NCBI GenBank assembly: GCA_023386345.1
Contig: JAEWJT010000016.1
Coordinates: 62,001-126,000 of the forward strand
DNA length: 64,000 nucleotides
Reading direction: 5' to 3'
Origin: Bacillota bacterium
Lineage (GTDB): Bacteria; Bacillota; Clostridia; Tissierellales; Sedimentibacteraceae
Shown here: positions 17,370 to 26,579 of the stretch, one piece after another
Numbering within the stretch: the stretch's first letter is position 1
Layout: each line of letters starts with the position of its first letter
Notes under the pieces: model-generated
What the model was told of the DNA's origin: nothing
Databases searched by the model: none
Seen by the model: only the letters and a program-made list of their open reading frames with translations
Translations under genes and position numbers: made by a program

Positions 17370-18410
17370 ATGGGATATTTAAATGCAGCTGAAAATAAAA
17401 TTTATTTTATTTCTGACAATGGTGAAAAAGTACTTTTATTAGACTTATTGGATTTTTTATCTAATCGAAGCAATGTTCCTTTGCATTTTATTGGAGATAA
17501 TAAATCGTACGAAATAATTCCAGATATAATAACAAATCTTATAAGTGAATATAATGAGGTCAAAGGTGGTAATGGTGACCCTACTGATAGCTCAATGATG
17601 CTGCTTGTGGCGATAATGATTATAAAGAGATTCATGTATAGATCTAAAAAAAGCAACATATTAGAATTTGGATGTACAGATGGAACTTTAAGCTATTTAA
17701 TAGGTTTATTGATGAAATATTTTGAAAAAATTAATTTGCATTGTGTATCTGATGTTATTAGTAGCGATAGTCAATCTGATTGGTTGAATAAAATAATGAA
17801 ATTAGATAATGCTGATAACATTTCTATTACCTATGCTAATTATGACAATATCAATTTAAAAGACTCATTCTACGATATAACAATTATAAATAGCAATGAT
17901 TACTTTGAAGATCCTGAAAATTTAATAAGAAATTGTATAGATTTAACTAAAAAAGGTGGAATGTTATTGTGCATCGGAAAACATCAACCACTTCTTTGCA
18001 GTACATTCCAGGCTATAATTGATGATTGTGATACATATGAATTTAATGTTGATAATATAATATTTACAAAATTACTAGATGATAGAGACAAAATAGAGGG
18101 ATTATCTATCTCAAATAAAAATAAACTTGAAGAAATCAAAGCAAGTTTTATTGGGTTAGAAAGTAAAGTTAATAAAATAGAGTGTTTAGATATTGATAAT
18201 TTAGATAATATTATTTCTATTGTTAGTGAACTTCAAAAACAGGTACTAGAGGTTTATGATAGTATGGATAATATTGATATAAAATTTGAGCTATCTGAAC
18301 TTAAAGAAGTATTAATAAACTATAGAGTAGCAAAAAGTACAAGAGAGAAAGATTTTAATATATACTTAGATATTTGCAGGGAAAAATATTATAATGTTAA
18401 AATGATATGA
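17370..18410 (+). CDS. Class I SAM methyltransferase-like protein (paralog of 27757-28791)
   Basis: A 346-residue protein. The middle has a Rossmann methyltransferase pattern: motif I ILEFGCTDGTLSYLIG (about 95-110), then DITIINSNDYFEDPENLIRN and LTKKGGMLLCIG. The C-terminal 100 residues are helical and likely coiled coil (LSELKEVLINYRVAK). The N-terminus (NKIYFISDNGEKVLLLDLLDFLSNRS) is nearly the same as in its paralog 10 kb downstream. No exact family or substrate can be given. Confidence 0.75.
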   Translation: MGYLNAAENKIYFISDNGEKVLLLDLLDFLSNRSNVPLHFIGDNKSYEIIPDIITNLISEYNEVKGGNGDPTDSSMMLLVAIMIIKRFMYRSKKSNILEFGCTDGTLSYLIGLLMKYFEKINLHCVSDVISSDSQSDWLNKIMKLDNADNISITYANYDNINLKDSFYDITIINSNDYFEDPENLIRNCIDLTKKGGMLLCIGKHQPLLCSTFQAIIDDCDTYEFNVDNIIFTKLLDDRDKIEGLSISNKNKLEEIKASFIGLESKVNKIECLDIDNLDNIISIVSELQKQVLEVYDSMDNIDIKFELSELKEVLINYRVAKSTREKDFNIYLDICREKYYNVKMI

Positions 18411-18465
18411 TGAAGTCATACGTAGCAATGTAATTATTATTAGAATTTAATACTTGGAGAACAAT

Positions 18466-19986
18466 ATGAGAATAGAAACTAATGAAAATGAAATTTTTAT
18501 TGATATGGGAGATTTTGAGAGACCTGAACCTAAAGAAAATGTTAGAAAAAATAGGATGAGTTATTATAATAATATTTATGAATCTAACGAAATAAATATA
18601 GGGATATTTGTTTTAGGATATAATAGAGTAGATAAAACTAAAGAATGTATAGAAAGTATATTGAAGTATACAAGTGATATAAAATATGAATTGATATTAA
18701 TAGATAATAATTCTACCGACGATACATATGAATATTTTAAGTCTGTTTCTTATGAGCATAAAAAAATAGTAAGATTAAGCAAGAATACAGGATTTGCATT
18801 TGTTTCACAGTTATATACTTCTGTATTTAAGGGTAAATACTATGTAATAGTTACTAATGATGTCATTGTAACACAAAACTGGCTATCAAATCTGATGAAA
18901 TGTATAGAATCTGATGATTCTATAGGTATGGTTTCTCCAAAATCATCTAATGTTAGTAATCTACAGCAAGTAAGTTTAAATTTTAATAATCTTGACGAAA
19001 TGCAAGCGGAAGCTAAAAAATTTAATATAAGTAATCCTCTAAAATGGGAGGAGAGAATTAGGCTTATTAATATAGTATCTGTTGTAAAAAAAGAGGTATT
19101 TGATTTAGTGGGTTTTACTGATATTGGTTTTTTTCATGATTTTAGCGAAGATGATTATTCTTTAAGAGTTAGGCGTGCTGGTTACAAGTTGATTTTATGC
19201 GGAGATACCTTTGTTCACCATAATCATGATTATTGGAACATGGAAAACAAAGATCCTGTTGAGTTTAACAAATCTTTAACGTCTGGAAGAAATAATTTTA
19301 AGGAGAAGTATTTTGATATTGATGCGTGGGACGATGTGCTTAATTTTGAAACTTTACCATTTAATATAGATACAATACCGTTGCAGGCTATTCCGAAAAT
19401 TCTCGCAATTGATGTCAGATGCGGGACTCCTATATTACAACTTAGAAATTTGTTAAGAGAAAATAATTTATTATACTCTGAGTGTCACGCATTTACATCT
19501 AATGCAAAATACTACAACGATTTATTGTACGTGACTAATGGGAAAGTAAAATGTGATCGAATAGATTATTTGACGGAACATTATTCAATAAATAGTTTTG
19601 ATTTTATAATTTTAGGAGAGGTTATAAATGATTACGCAAAGCCTATACAACTTTTACAAGAGCTTTTGCAATTTCTTAAGCCAAATGGACAGTTATTGAT
19701 AAAGCTTCAAAATATTTTTGATTTTAAGATGCTTTTGCATATGATGGGACAAGCACAAGATGTTGACAGCAATATGCCTATTGTTATTTCAATAGAAAGT
19801 ATTTTATCTTGTTTAGAGCTTATGAAAGTGAAAAATGTGAAATTGTCAGCTACTCAATATAACATGGATGAAAATTATATCAAATTTTTTGAGGATGTTG
19901 TTAGAAATACAAATCTCACTGAGTTAGTCGGTGAGACAGCAAAAGGATTAACTATAAAAGAATATGTGATTTGTATTACCAAATAG
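18466..19986 (+). CDS. Family 2 glycosyltransferase fused to a methyltransferase-like domain
   Basis: A 506-residue protein. The N-terminal GT2 domain (about 40-260) shows NIGIFVLGYNRVDKTKECIESIL, LILIDNNSTDDTYEYF, a KNTGFAFVSQ motif, YYVIVTNDVIV and FSEDDYSLRVRRAGYKL. The C-terminal third (about 310-500) resembles a degenerate SAM methyltransferase (ILAIDVRCGTPILQLR, FDFIILGEVINDYA, LKPNGQLLIKL). ATG 18466 has GGAGA five bases upstream; the TTG at 18454 overlaps that site. Glycan assembly in this operon is the likely role. Confidence 0.85.
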   Translation: MRIETNENEIFIDMGDFERPEPKENVRKNRMSYYNNIYESNEINIGIFVLGYNRVDKTKECIESILKYTSDIKYELILIDNNSTDDTYEYFKSVSYEHKKIVRLSKNTGFAFVSQLYTSVFKGKYYVIVTNDVIVTQNWLSNLMKCIESDDSIGMVSPKSSNVSNLQQVSLNFNNLDEMQAEAKKFNISNPLKWEERIRLINIVSVVKKEVFDLVGFTDIGFFHDFSEDDYSLRVRRAGYKLILCGDTFVHHNHDYWNMENKDPVEFNKSLTSGRNNFKEKYFDIDAWDDVLNFETLPFNIDTIPLQAIPKILAIDVRCGTPILQLRNLLRENNLLYSECHAFTSNAKYYNDLLYVTNGKVKCDRIDYLTEHYSINSFDFIILGEVINDYAKPIQLLQELLQFLKPNGQLLIKLQNIFDFKMLLHMMGQAQDVDSNMPIVISIESILSCLELMKVKNVKLSATQYNMDENYIKFFEDVVRNTNLTELVGETAKGLTIKEYVICITK

Positions 19987-20015
19987 ATTATATTTTTATT
20001 AGGAGGAGATAACTA

Positions 20016-21404
20016 ATGAGTAATACAGTTTTTTCTATAGTAAAAAGTTGGGCAACAAAAGAAGGAAATGTAAATGGAAAAAGTGACATATTAAAATGGA
20101 TAGAAAATTTAAATAGTACTGTAAAGGTGAGTATTATAAAAAATAAGCTGGAAGATAGCGAATACTGGTATTATGAAAAAGATGAGGGTTCAATAGTAAA
20201 TAAGAATAGAAGTTTTTTTAGTATAAGAGGATTGCAAAAAAAAGATGCTTGTAAAATTATTGATGAACATCCTATAATAATCCAAAATGAAATTGGATAT
20301 TTGGGTTTAATATGCAAAGAAATAGATGGAGTCATAAACTTTTTGATGCAGGCAAAAATTGAGCCGGGAAATATTAATAAAATTCAAATTTCACCTACTA
20401 TCCAAGCCACAAAAAGTAATTTTACTCAAAAACATGGTGGAAATAAACCATTATATTTTGATTATTTTATAGATGCTTCAAGTTATGAAGTAGTTGTTGA
20501 CCAAATACAATCAGAGCAGTCTTCAAGATTTTATAAAAAGAGAAATCGTAATATAATAATCAGAGTTGATGATGATATAGAAGTTTTACCAAATTATAAA
20601 TGGATGACATTAGGACAAATAAAAGAATTAATGAAAATTGATAATTTAGTCAATATGGATACAAGAACGGTGATATCATGTATCCCATTTAGCAATAATA
20701 CTATTTCCATAGATGAAATTAAAGAATTAGAAAAATTATTTGATGATAAAGAACTATTTAAATCTATATTTTATGGAGAACAAAGAAATATGCTACCCGC
20801 TATATACCAGTACATTAATAATTATAAAATGTTTGATGAGAGCAATATAAAGTTAGTTGACATTTATTCTTTGAATGATTGGTATATGAAAGATGGGGAA
20901 TATATTTGTAAAAATAATTATCCATTTAAAATAGTATTTTGTGATATAGAAATCGAAGGACGAGAAGTAAGGAATTGGACACAGCCTTTATTTGAAGCTA
21001 CTGGCATATCAACCTTTGGATTAATCATGTATAATGATAATGGCATAAAAAAATTTATTATTAAAGCCGTAAGTGAAAATGGATGTTTTGATAAAATTGA
21101 ATTAGGGCCAAGCATCCAAAATGAAGCTGGACATGAAATTAAGTTTAATGAAATAGATAAGTTATTTTATAGTAATTTGGAAAATAATAGACATATAGTA
21201 TATGATTGTTTGCTTTCAGAAGAAGGCGGAAGATTTTATCACGAACAAAATAGGAATGTAATAATGCAAATACCAAAAACAGATTTGATTAATTTACCTA
21301 CTGGATATTTTGCTGTTGACTATAAAACTTTAAATAATTTAGTTCAAATAAATAACTGTTTAAATATTCAGCTTAGAAATTTATTATCATTATTGGAGGC
21401 TTAA
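20016..21404 (+). CDS. NDP-hexose 2,3-dehydratase
   Basis: A 462-residue member of the TylX3/OleV/UrdS family, which removes water from TDP-4-keto-6-deoxyglucose across C2-C3, the committed step to 2,6-dideoxysugars. The protein is built of two similar halves, each ending with an RFY-x(4)-NRN element (SSRFYKKRNRNIIIRV near residue 170 and GGRFYHEQNRNVIMQI near 407) and each holding an IQISPTIQAT/IELGPSIQNE type strand. The usual length is about 460. RBS AGGAGGAG. The 3-ketoreductase that must follow it in the pathway is the next gene, two bases away. Confidence 0.9.
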   Translation: MSNTVFSIVKSWATKEGNVNGKSDILKWIENLNSTVKVSIIKNKLEDSEYWYYEKDEGSIVNKNRSFFSIRGLQKKDACKIIDEHPIIIQNEIGYLGLICKEIDGVINFLMQAKIEPGNINKIQISPTIQATKSNFTQKHGGNKPLYFDYFIDASSYEVVVDQIQSEQSSRFYKKRNRNIIIRVDDDIEVLPNYKWMTLGQIKELMKIDNLVNMDTRTVISCIPFSNNTISIDEIKELEKLFDDKELFKSIFYGEQRNMLPAIYQYINNYKMFDESNIKLVDIYSLNDWYMKDGEYICKNNYPFKIVFCDIEIEGREVRNWTQPLFEATGISTFGLIMYNDNGIKKFIIKAVSENGCFDKIELGPSIQNEAGHEIKFNEIDKLFYSNLENNRHIVYDCLLSEEGGRFYHEQNRNVIMQIPKTDLINLPTGYFAVDYKTLNNLVQINNCLNIQLRNLLSLLEA

Positions 21405-21405
21405 T

Positions 21406-22365
21406 GTGACGAAAATTAGATTAGGAATAGTCGGAACCGCGGAAATTGCTTTTAGAAGATTTTTACCAGCATTAATTAAAAATGATAATTTTGAATATAT
21501 AGGAGTTGCTTCAAGAGATATAGAAAAAACTAAAAAATTTACCGATATGTATGGAGGCATAGGATATGATGGTTATGACGAAATAATAAATGACAATTCT
21601 ATAGATGCTGTATACATACCATTACCTCCTTCATTGCATTATGAGTGGGCATATAAAGCTTTAAACTCAGGTAAGCATGTTTTATTAGAAAAACCATTCA
21701 CAACAAATATAGATGATACAAAAAAATTAATTGAAATTGCACAGAAAAAAAATTTAGCTTTACATGAAAATTATATGTTTGAATATCATAGTCAATTAAA
21801 TTATGCTAAAAAAATTATTAATGAAAAAATTTTAGGTGATTTAAGATTAATTCGTATTATTTTTTCGTTTCCAAAGCGTAATGAAGATGATTTCCGTTAT
21901 AAAAAAGAACTTGGTGGCGGAGCATTATTAGATTGCGGTGGATATACAGTGAAATTAGCTAATATTCTATTAGGTGATAGTGCAAAATTAGTTTATTCAT
22001 ATCTAAATAAAGTTGAAAATTCAGATGTTGATATTTTTGGAAATGTAACAATTGCAAATGATGAAGGATTGAATGCTCAACTGTCATTTGGTATGGATAA
22101 CACTTACAGATGTGAGTTGGAATTGCTAGGCAGTAAAGGAAGCGCTTTATTTCCAAGAATATTTACTGCTCCTATTGATTTTAATCCAAGTGTAGTGGTT
22201 AATATTCAAGGTAAAGAAGATATAGTTCTGGATAATGATGATCAATTTTATAATTCCATAGAAGAATTTAGAGACTGTATTTGCAGTGAAAGACCTAGAA
22301 TTAAAAAATACGATGATATTATAAAGCAAGGCAATATGATACACAAAATTGAAAATTGGAGGTAA
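21406..22365 (+). CDS. Gfo/Idh/MocA oxidoreductase, probable NDP-hexose 3-ketoreductase
   Basis: A 319-residue NAD(P)-dependent reductase. The N-terminal Rossmann fold begins RLGIVGTAEIAFRRFLPAL; the family motif LLEKPFTTN lies near residue 98, with DAVYIPLPPSLHYEWAYKAL before it. In 2,6-dideoxysugar pathways (TylC1, OleW, UrdT) this family reduces the 3-keto product of the 2,3-dehydratase, whose gene ends just before. It starts with GTG 21406. Coupled translation with its neighbour is likely. Confidence 0.88.
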   Translation: MTKIRLGIVGTAEIAFRRFLPALIKNDNFEYIGVASRDIEKTKKFTDMYGGIGYDGYDEIINDNSIDAVYIPLPPSLHYEWAYKALNSGKHVLLEKPFTTNIDDTKKLIEIAQKKNLALHENYMFEYHSQLNYAKKIINEKILGDLRLIRIIFSFPKRNEDDFRYKKELGGGALLDCGGYTVKLANILLGDSAKLVYSYLNKVENSDVDIFGNVTIANDEGLNAQLSFGMDNTYRCELELLGSKGSALFPRIFTAPIDFNPSVVVNIQGKEDIVLDNDDQFYNSIEEFRDCICSERPRIKKYDDIIKQGNMIHKIENWR

Positions 22366-22369
22366 TCGA

Positions 22370-22933
22370 ATGATAATAACAGAATTAGAGCTTGACGGTG
22401 CAAAAATAATAGAACCAAAAATTTTTAGTGATAATAGAGGACACAGCTATGAATCATATTCATATAAGTTGTATAAAGAAAACGGATTGAACTATGATTT
22501 TGTCTTGGATTATGAATCAGTAAATTTAAAGAAAAATACTTTAAGAGGAATTCACTTTCAAAATAATCCACATCCACAAACAAAACTGGTTAGAGTATTG
22601 TCAGGCAAAATTTTTGATGTAATAGTAGATCTAAGGAAGGATTCTCCAACTTTTAAAAAGTGGAGTGGAAATGTTATCTCGGCAGAAAATAAAAAGCAAA
22701 TTTTAATACCTAATGGTTTTGGACACGCATTTTTAACATTAGAAGACAATACAACTGTTTTATATAAATTTGATGACTATTATGATAATAGCTTATCAAG
22801 AGCAATAATATGGAATGATTCGGATATAGCGATTAACTGGGGAGAAATATCACCTATCTTATCTACATCAGATGCAAATGCTGTACTTTTAAGTGAAAGT
22901 GATCTTAATTTTAATATGGAAATAAATAAGTAA
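22370..22933 (+). CDS. RmlC-like dTDP-4-keto-6-deoxysugar epimerase (copy 1)
   Basis: A 187-residue cupin of the dTDP-4-dehydrorhamnose 3,5-epimerase family. The active-site His lies in LRGIHFQNN, followed by TKLVRVLSGKIFDVIVDLR and LIPNGFGHAFLTLED; a Tyr is present in the FDDYYDN segment where RmlC has its acid. ATG 22370 follows GGAGG; the longer frame overlaps the upstream gene. A second, different copy comes 80 bases later. After 2-deoxygenation such enzymes often act as 5-epimerases; which centres are inverted cannot be read from sequence. Confidence 0.88.
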   Translation: MIITELELDGAKIIEPKIFSDNRGHSYESYSYKLYKENGLNYDFVLDYESVNLKKNTLRGIHFQNNPHPQTKLVRVLSGKIFDVIVDLRKDSPTFKKWSGNVISAENKKQILIPNGFGHAFLTLEDNTTVLYKFDDYYDNSLSRAIIWNDSDIAINWGEISPILSTSDANAVLLSESDLNFNMEINK

Positions 22934-23013
22934 TGAAGTTTGGTTACAACATTAAATTTAATGCTTTTAAGATAGGCGTTTTTACTGGAAAGAATTAGTT
23001 TAAGGAGAAAATT

Positions 23014-23571
23014 ATGAATATAAAAAGTTTGGATATACCTGAAATTAAAGTTATCGAGCCAATTGTTCACGAAGATTATAGAGGATATTATATGGAATCT
23101 TATTCTCAACGAGAACTATGCAAATTAGGTATTAATAATATATTTATTCAAGACAATCATTTGCTTTCATTAAAAAGAGGAACGATACGAGGTATACACT
23201 TTCAGAATAATCCTAAGGCTCAATCAAAGCTTGTAAGATGTACTAGAGGTAAAATACTTGATATTGCTGTAGATTTAAGAAAAGGCTCTCCTACTTATAA
23301 AAAATATGTATCAATTATATTGACAGAAGAAAATAAAAAACAGATATTTATTCCGAAAGGATTTGGACATGCTTGTATATCTTTAGTAGATGATACAGAA
23401 GTTCAATATAAAGTAGACGAATTTTATTATCCAGAATATGATAGGGCTATTGCTTGGAATGATCCGGAATTAAAAATAAGTTGGGGAATAAGTGAAGTAA
23501 TTGTATCGCCAAAAGACTCAAATGCTCCCTTTTTATCTGATAGCGATGTAAACTTTATATATGCTGAATAA
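23014..23571 (+). CDS. RmlC-like dTDP-4-keto-6-deoxysugar epimerase (copy 2)
   Basis: A 185-residue cupin of the same family as the preceding gene but clearly diverged (IRGIHFQNNPKAQSKLVRCTRGKILDIAVDLRKGSP, IFIPKGFGHACISLVDDTEVQYKVDEFYYPEYDRAIAWNDPEL). The catalytic His and Tyr positions are kept, and its C-terminal region is closer to classical RmlC than copy 1. RBS AAGGAG. Two epimerases in one pathway may mean two sugar products or stepwise C3 and C5 inversion. Confidence 0.88.
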   Translation: MNIKSLDIPEIKVIEPIVHEDYRGYYMESYSQRELCKLGINNIFIQDNHLLSLKRGTIRGIHFQNNPKAQSKLVRCTRGKILDIAVDLRKGSPTYKKYVSIILTEENKKQIFIPKGFGHACISLVDDTEVQYKVDEFYYPEYDRAIAWNDPELKISWGISEVIVSPKDSNAPFLSDSDVNFIYAE

Positions 23572-23658
23572 GGTTGAAGCAAATAAAAAAATATTGAAAG
23601 GATAAATACATAGTCTATGTAACTGATTCATGTGGCTCTGTAAGGTTAGAGAATAAGG

Positions 23659-24570
23659 ATGAAAAAGGTTATTGTTACTGGAGCTAGTGGATTTATTGGA
23701 AAAGCTCTAACAAAAAAATTATTGGATGATGGCAAAATAGTGTATGCTATTGTTAGAAATACTGATAAAATGAAAGACTTAGAAAATAAGAATTTACATA
23801 TTATTAATTTAAATTTAAATGAATATGAAAAATTACCCGAACTAATTACTGATGATATAGATGTGTTTTATCATCTTGCGTGGGAAGGAACATTTGGAGA
23901 AAGCTTTAAAAATTACAATCAGCAATTTGACAATGTTAAATATTCGGGAGATGCTATAACTGCTGCATATAAAATAAATTGTAAAAAATTCGTTTTAGCT
24001 GGAACTGCAGTAGAATTAGAGGTCAAAAAATATATAAATATGCACTATTGTGAGCCAAGAATTTCATGTATATATGGGACTGCAAAAATGGCTGCCGAAA
24101 TGTTGTGTAAAACAATAGCATACAATAATAATATTGAATTTAACATGAGTATAATCGCAAACGCCTACGGTGTAGGAGATTATTCCCGTATGATACAAAA
24201 TGTATTGATTAATGCTTTTAATAATGGAAATGCAATAAAGTTAGTTAGCGGAGAGAATTTATATGATTGGATTTATATAGATGATGTAGTCAATGCGTTT
24301 ATTTCTATAGGTGAAAAAGGAATTAATTTTAAAACATATTATGTAGGACATAGGAATTTAAAAACATTTAAACAAATTGTAACTGAGGTAAGAGATATAA
24401 TAAATCCAAGTATAGAGCTTAAATTCGGAGAGCTAAAGGATAATGCTCCTTTAGACTATTCATTAATAAATATTGATGAATTATATGAAGATACAGGATT
24501 TGAAGCTACAGTAGATTTTAGGGAAAGTATTTTAAAAACAGCAGAATGGGTAAAAACATTAAATATTTAA
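23659..24570 (+). CDS. NAD-dependent epimerase/dehydratase, probable NDP-hexose 4-ketoreductase
   Basis: A 303-residue extended short-chain dehydrogenase. Nucleotide motif TGASGFIGKALTKKL at the N-terminus; DVFYHLAWEGT; catalytic Tyr-x3-Lys in CIYGTAKMAAEM; LYDWIYIDDVVNAFI further on. In this operon it is the best candidate for the last step, reduction of the 4-keto group to give the finished dTDP-2,6-dideoxyhexose. It could instead be an epimerase. It is preceded by an 87-base gap that contains a short TACATAG/CTATGTA palindrome. Confidence 0.85.
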   Translation: MKKVIVTGASGFIGKALTKKLLDDGKIVYAIVRNTDKMKDLENKNLHIINLNLNEYEKLPELITDDIDVFYHLAWEGTFGESFKNYNQQFDNVKYSGDAITAAYKINCKKFVLAGTAVELEVKKYINMHYCEPRISCIYGTAKMAAEMLCKTIAYNNNIEFNMSIIANAYGVGDYSRMIQNVLINAFNNGNAIKLVSGENLYDWIYIDDVVNAFISIGEKGINFKTYYVGHRNLKTFKQIVTEVRDIINPSIELKFGELKDNAPLDYSLINIDELYEDTGFEATVDFRESILKTAEWVKTLNI

Positions 24571-24606
24571 CAGATTAAGATAAGTAATAAGGAAAGGATT
24601 ACATGA

Positions 24607-25479
24607 ATGAAAGGTATAATTTTAGCAGGTGGCTCAGGAACACGCCTTTATCCAATTACAAAATCAGTATCAAAACAGATATTACCAATTTACGATAAGC
24701 CTATGATTTATTATCCATTATCAACTCTTATGCTTTCAGGAATTAGGGAAATATTAGTAATATCTACAGAAAGAGATTTGCCAGTTTTCGAAGAACTATT
24801 AGGTGATGGCAGCGATTTGGGAATTAAATTATCATATGAAGTGCAACATGCACCAAATGGCTTGGCGGAAGCATTTATTATAGGAGAAAAATTTATAGGG
24901 AATGACAAAGTATCTTTAGTTTTGGGTGATAATATATTTTATGCTCGCGGATTTTCAGAAATGCTTGCTGAAGCTGTATCGGTAGAAAGTGGAGCTGTAA
25001 TATTTGGGTACAATGTAACCAATCCGTACGATTTTGGGGTAGTTGAATTTGATAGTAACTGGAATGTTTTATCTATAGAAGAAAAACCAAAAGAACCAAA
25101 ATCCAATTATGCTGTACCGGGATTATATTTTTATGATAATAATGTTGTAGAAATAGCTAAAAACATTAAACCGTCTGCACGCGGTGAATTGGAGATAAGT
25201 TCTGTAAATAACGAATACTTAAAACGTGGACAACTTAAGGTGCAGTTATTTGGTCGAGGTATGGCATGGCTAGATACTGGAACATATGAAGGGTTACAAG
25301 AAGCATCAAATTTTGTATCAATAGTTCAAAAACGACAAGGCTTATATGTTTCATGTATTGAAGAAATTGCATATAGAAAGGGATATATATCTAAAGAACA
25401 GTTAATTAAACTTGCACAGCCTATGCTGAAAACTGATTACGGTAAATATATAATGAAAGTTTCGGAGGAAAGAATATAA
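24607..25479 (+). CDS. rmlA: Glucose-1-phosphate thymidylyltransferase
   Basis: A 290-residue nucleotidyltransferase making dTDP-glucose from dTTP and glucose 1-phosphate. The start MKGIILAGGSGTRLYPITK carries the GxGTR phosphate loop; KQILPIYDKPMIYYPLSTLM, LVLGDNIFYARGF, EEKPKEPKSN and WLDTGTYEGLQEASNFV follow, as in all RmlA proteins. Normal length. It overlaps rmlB by one base (TAATG), so the two are translationally coupled. Confidence 0.96.
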   Translation: MKGIILAGGSGTRLYPITKSVSKQILPIYDKPMIYYPLSTLMLSGIREILVISTERDLPVFEELLGDGSDLGIKLSYEVQHAPNGLAEAFIIGEKFIGNDKVSLVLGDNIFYARGFSEMLAEAVSVESGAVIFGYNVTNPYDFGVVEFDSNWNVLSIEEKPKEPKSNYAVPGLYFYDNNVVEIAKNIKPSARGELEISSVNNEYLKRGQLKVQLFGRGMAWLDTGTYEGLQEASNFVSIVQKRQGLYVSCIEEIAYRKGYISKEQLIKLAQPMLKTDYGKYIMKVSEERI

Positions 25480-26534
25480 TGAAAAATATTTTAGTAACTG
25501 GTGGAGCAGGGTTTATTGGGTCAAATTTTATTAAATACATGCTAAATAAATATAATGATTACAGAATAATAAATCTCGATATGCTGACATATGCTGGAAA
25601 TTTAGAAAATTTATCAGATATTTATGATAAAAATTATGAATTTATCAAGGCTGATATAAGAGATGCACAGACTATTGATAATGTTTTTCGCGAATGTGAT
25701 ATAGATATTGTAATTAATTTTGCAGCAGAGTCACATGTAGACAGAAGTATAGAGGATCCTCAGATTTTTTTGACCACAAATATATTAGGCACGCAGATTT
25801 TGCTTGATGCTGCAAAAAAATATTGGAAAATACGTCCTGATGATAAATATGATAGAGAATATAAAAAGAATGTTAAGTACATACAGGTATCGACTGATGA
25901 AGTATATGGTGCATTAGGTGCGACAGGTATGTTTGCTGAAACAACTCCATTAGCACCAAATAGTCCATACTCGGCATCAAAAGCAAGTGCTGATATGATA
26001 GTTAGGGCATATCATGAAACATTTGGTATGCCAATTAATATAACAAGATGCTCTAATAATTATGGGCCTTATCAATTCCCCGAAAAGCTTATTCCATTGA
26101 TGATTAATAATTGTAAGAATAATAAGCAATTACCTGTTTATGGAGATGGTATGCAAATTAGAGATTGGCTTCATGTGAGTGATCATTGTTTTGCCATAGA
26201 TACAGTTTTACATAAAGGGAAAATAGGTGAAATATATAATATTGGTGGTAATAACGAAAAAGCTAATATTGAAATTGTAAAATTAATTATAAATACACTG
26301 GGAAAATCCGATAATTTAATTAAATATGTCCAAGATAGGCCAGGGCATGATAGACGATATGCAATTGACAACACCAAGATAACAACAGAATTAGGATGGA
26401 AGCCAAGCTATACTTTTGAAGAAGGCATTAAAGAAACAATAGATTGGTATCTAAACAACTCCGAATGGTTTGAAAATGTGACGAGTGGCAGTTATTTAAG
26501 CTATTATAATATGATGTATAATATAAACTGTTGA
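25479..26534 (+). CDS. rmlB: dTDP-glucose 4,6-dehydratase
   Basis: A 351-residue short-chain dehydrogenase making dTDP-4-keto-6-deoxyglucose. It shows TGGAGFIGSNFIKYML, NFAAESHVDRSI, VSTDEVYG (the active-site Asp-Glu pair) and YSASKASADMIVRAYHETFG with the Tyr-x3-Lys pair, then NNYGPYQFPEKLIPLMI and VQDRPGHDRRYAID. All catalytic features are present. Its product is the substrate of the 2,3-dehydratase encoded at 20016. Confidence 0.97.
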   Translation: MKNILVTGGAGFIGSNFIKYMLNKYNDYRIINLDMLTYAGNLENLSDIYDKNYEFIKADIRDAQTIDNVFRECDIDIVINFAAESHVDRSIEDPQIFLTTNILGTQILLDAAKKYWKIRPDDKYDREYKKNVKYIQVSTDEVYGALGATGMFAETTPLAPNSPYSASKASADMIVRAYHETFGMPINITRCSNNYGPYQFPEKLIPLMINNCKNNKQLPVYGDGMQIRDWLHVSDHCFAIDTVLHKGKIGEIYNIGGNNEKANIEIVKLIINTLGKSDNLIKYVQDRPGHDRRYAIDNTKITTELGWKPSYTFEEGIKETIDWYLNNSEWFENVTSGSYLSYYNMMYNINC

Positions 26535-26579
26535 GAAATACGGGTTCATAAACAATTTTTTTAGGAAAGGACATAAAGT

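Noticed and set aside
20016..26534. Reading the sugar operon as dTDP-L-rhamnose synthesis
   Set aside because: rmlA, rmlB and RmlC-like genes are present, but the 2,3-dehydratase and Gfo/Idh 3-ketoreductase have no place in rhamnose synthesis and together define 2-deoxygenation.
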